Positions 12,949 through 13,187 of a stretch of DNA of 13,187 nt are shown here, piece by piece; positions within the stretch are counted from its first letter, which is position 1, and the number at the start of each line of letters is the position of its first letter. Both the position numbers and the translations under genes were made by a program. The notes beneath the pieces are model-generated. The model made no database searches. It worked only from the letters and a program-made list of their open reading frames with translations, and was not told the origin of the DNA. Origin of the DNA: Acidobacteriota bacterium (GTDB taxonomy: Bacteria; Acidobacteriota; Aminicenantia; UBA2199); the NCBI GenBank assembly GCA_028749105.1, contig JAQUQF010000018.1, positions 1-13,187 of the forward strand. Direction: 5' to 3'.

Positions 12949-13187
12949 CTATATCTTGTCGAGCAGGTGCCCCATCTTCTCTTTCTTGGTCTTCATGTAG
13001 CCCAGGTTGTCCTTGCCCGGCGCGATCTCCAGCGACACGCGCTCGCTGATCTCCAGCCCATAGCCGGCCAGGGCGATGTACTTGGCCGGGTTGTTGGTGA
13101 TCAGCCGCAGCTTCTTCAGCCCCAGGTGGCGCAGGATCTGCGCCCCGATGCCGTAGTCGCGCTGGTCGGCCTTGAAGCCCAGCCGGA
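12949..13187 (-). CDS. ribA: GTP cyclohydrolase II domain (RibA or RibBA), C-terminal 78 residues
   Basis: Reading the minus strand from the right edge gives 78 residues ending in TAG at 12951-12949; the start is outside the window. The segment contains DQRDYGIGAQIL, LRLITNNPAKY, GYGLEISERV and, near the end, KKEKMGHLL, the conserved C-terminal landmarks of GTP cyclohydrolase II. That enzyme opens GTP to the pyrimidine precursor of riboflavin and, in many bacteria, is fused behind a 3,4-dihydroxy-2-butanone 4-phosphate synthase domain (RibBA). RDYGIGAQ is closer to the fused-type bacterial proteins than to E. coli RibA, but whether the fusion exists cannot be seen. It is followed after one base by the HEAT-like gene. 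Confidence 0.9.
   Translation of the reverse strand, partial: RLGFKADQRDYGIGAQILRHLGLKKLRLITNNPAKYIALAGYGLEISERVSLEIAPGKDNLGYMKTKKEKMGHLLDKI

Noticed and set aside
1..13187. Search for CRISPR arrays, tRNA or rRNA genes, IS ends, toxin-antitoxin pairs and phage genes
   Set aside because: No spaced direct repeats, cloverleaf-like segments, transposase-like frames or terminal inverted repeats were seen by eye. The densely packed housekeeping genes leave little room for them.

Overview
The window reads as ordinary, gene-dense chromosome of a GC-rich, Gram-negative-type (diderm) bacterium with an anaerobic or ferredoxin-based metabolism. The diderm inference rests on an LptF/LptG lipopolysaccharide-export permease, an EnvC-like amidase activator and an MsbA-like exporter. 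The ferredoxin inference rests on a four-subunit 2-oxoacid:ferredoxin oxidoreductase and a separate 2[4Fe-4S] ferredoxin. The fused LptF-LptG and the general gene mix would suit Acidobacteriota/Aminicenantes-like lineages, but that placement is a guess from gene content and not something the sequence proves. No tRNA, rRNA, insertion sequence, CRISPR array or phage gene was seen.

Layout. Bases 1-4555 (+) form an envelope cluster: the 3' end of a flippase-like membrane protein, an EnvC/M23-like coiled-coil protein (ATGA overlap), a divergent polysaccharide deacetylase and an MsbA-like ABC exporter. Bases 4552-4794 hold a small Allochromatium-type ferredoxin with its own strong sigma70-type promoter, whose -35 box overlaps the exporter stop codon. 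Bases 4874-5767 encode a site-2-protease-like membrane peptidase. Bases 5816-8089 encode a 757-residue protein in which LptF and LptG are fused head to tail. Its promoter is placed so that the mRNA would start at or within a base or two of the ATG.

Bases 8099-8160 look like a transcription-unit boundary (GC-rich hairpin, then a promoter). They precede korD-korA-korB-korC, each overlapping the next by ATGA, and then tyrS one base after korC. tyrS runs convergently into a minus-strand pair with overlapping stop codons: a HEAT-like repeat protein (12207-12947), preceded on that strand by the 3' end of ribA/ribBA (12949 to the right edge).

The genes fall into three jobs: building and remodelling the envelope (lipid or LPS flipping and export, amidase activation, LPS transport), low-potential electron metabolism (ferredoxin plus KorDABC), and housekeeping (tyrosyl-tRNA synthetase, riboflavin synthesis). 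All intergenic gaps are under 115 bases, and four of them hold recognisable promoter-like hexamer pairs. I did not find a convincing unknown defence or mobile system. The best leads are the LptF-LptG fusion with its apparently leaderless transcript, and the kor-tyrS coupling.
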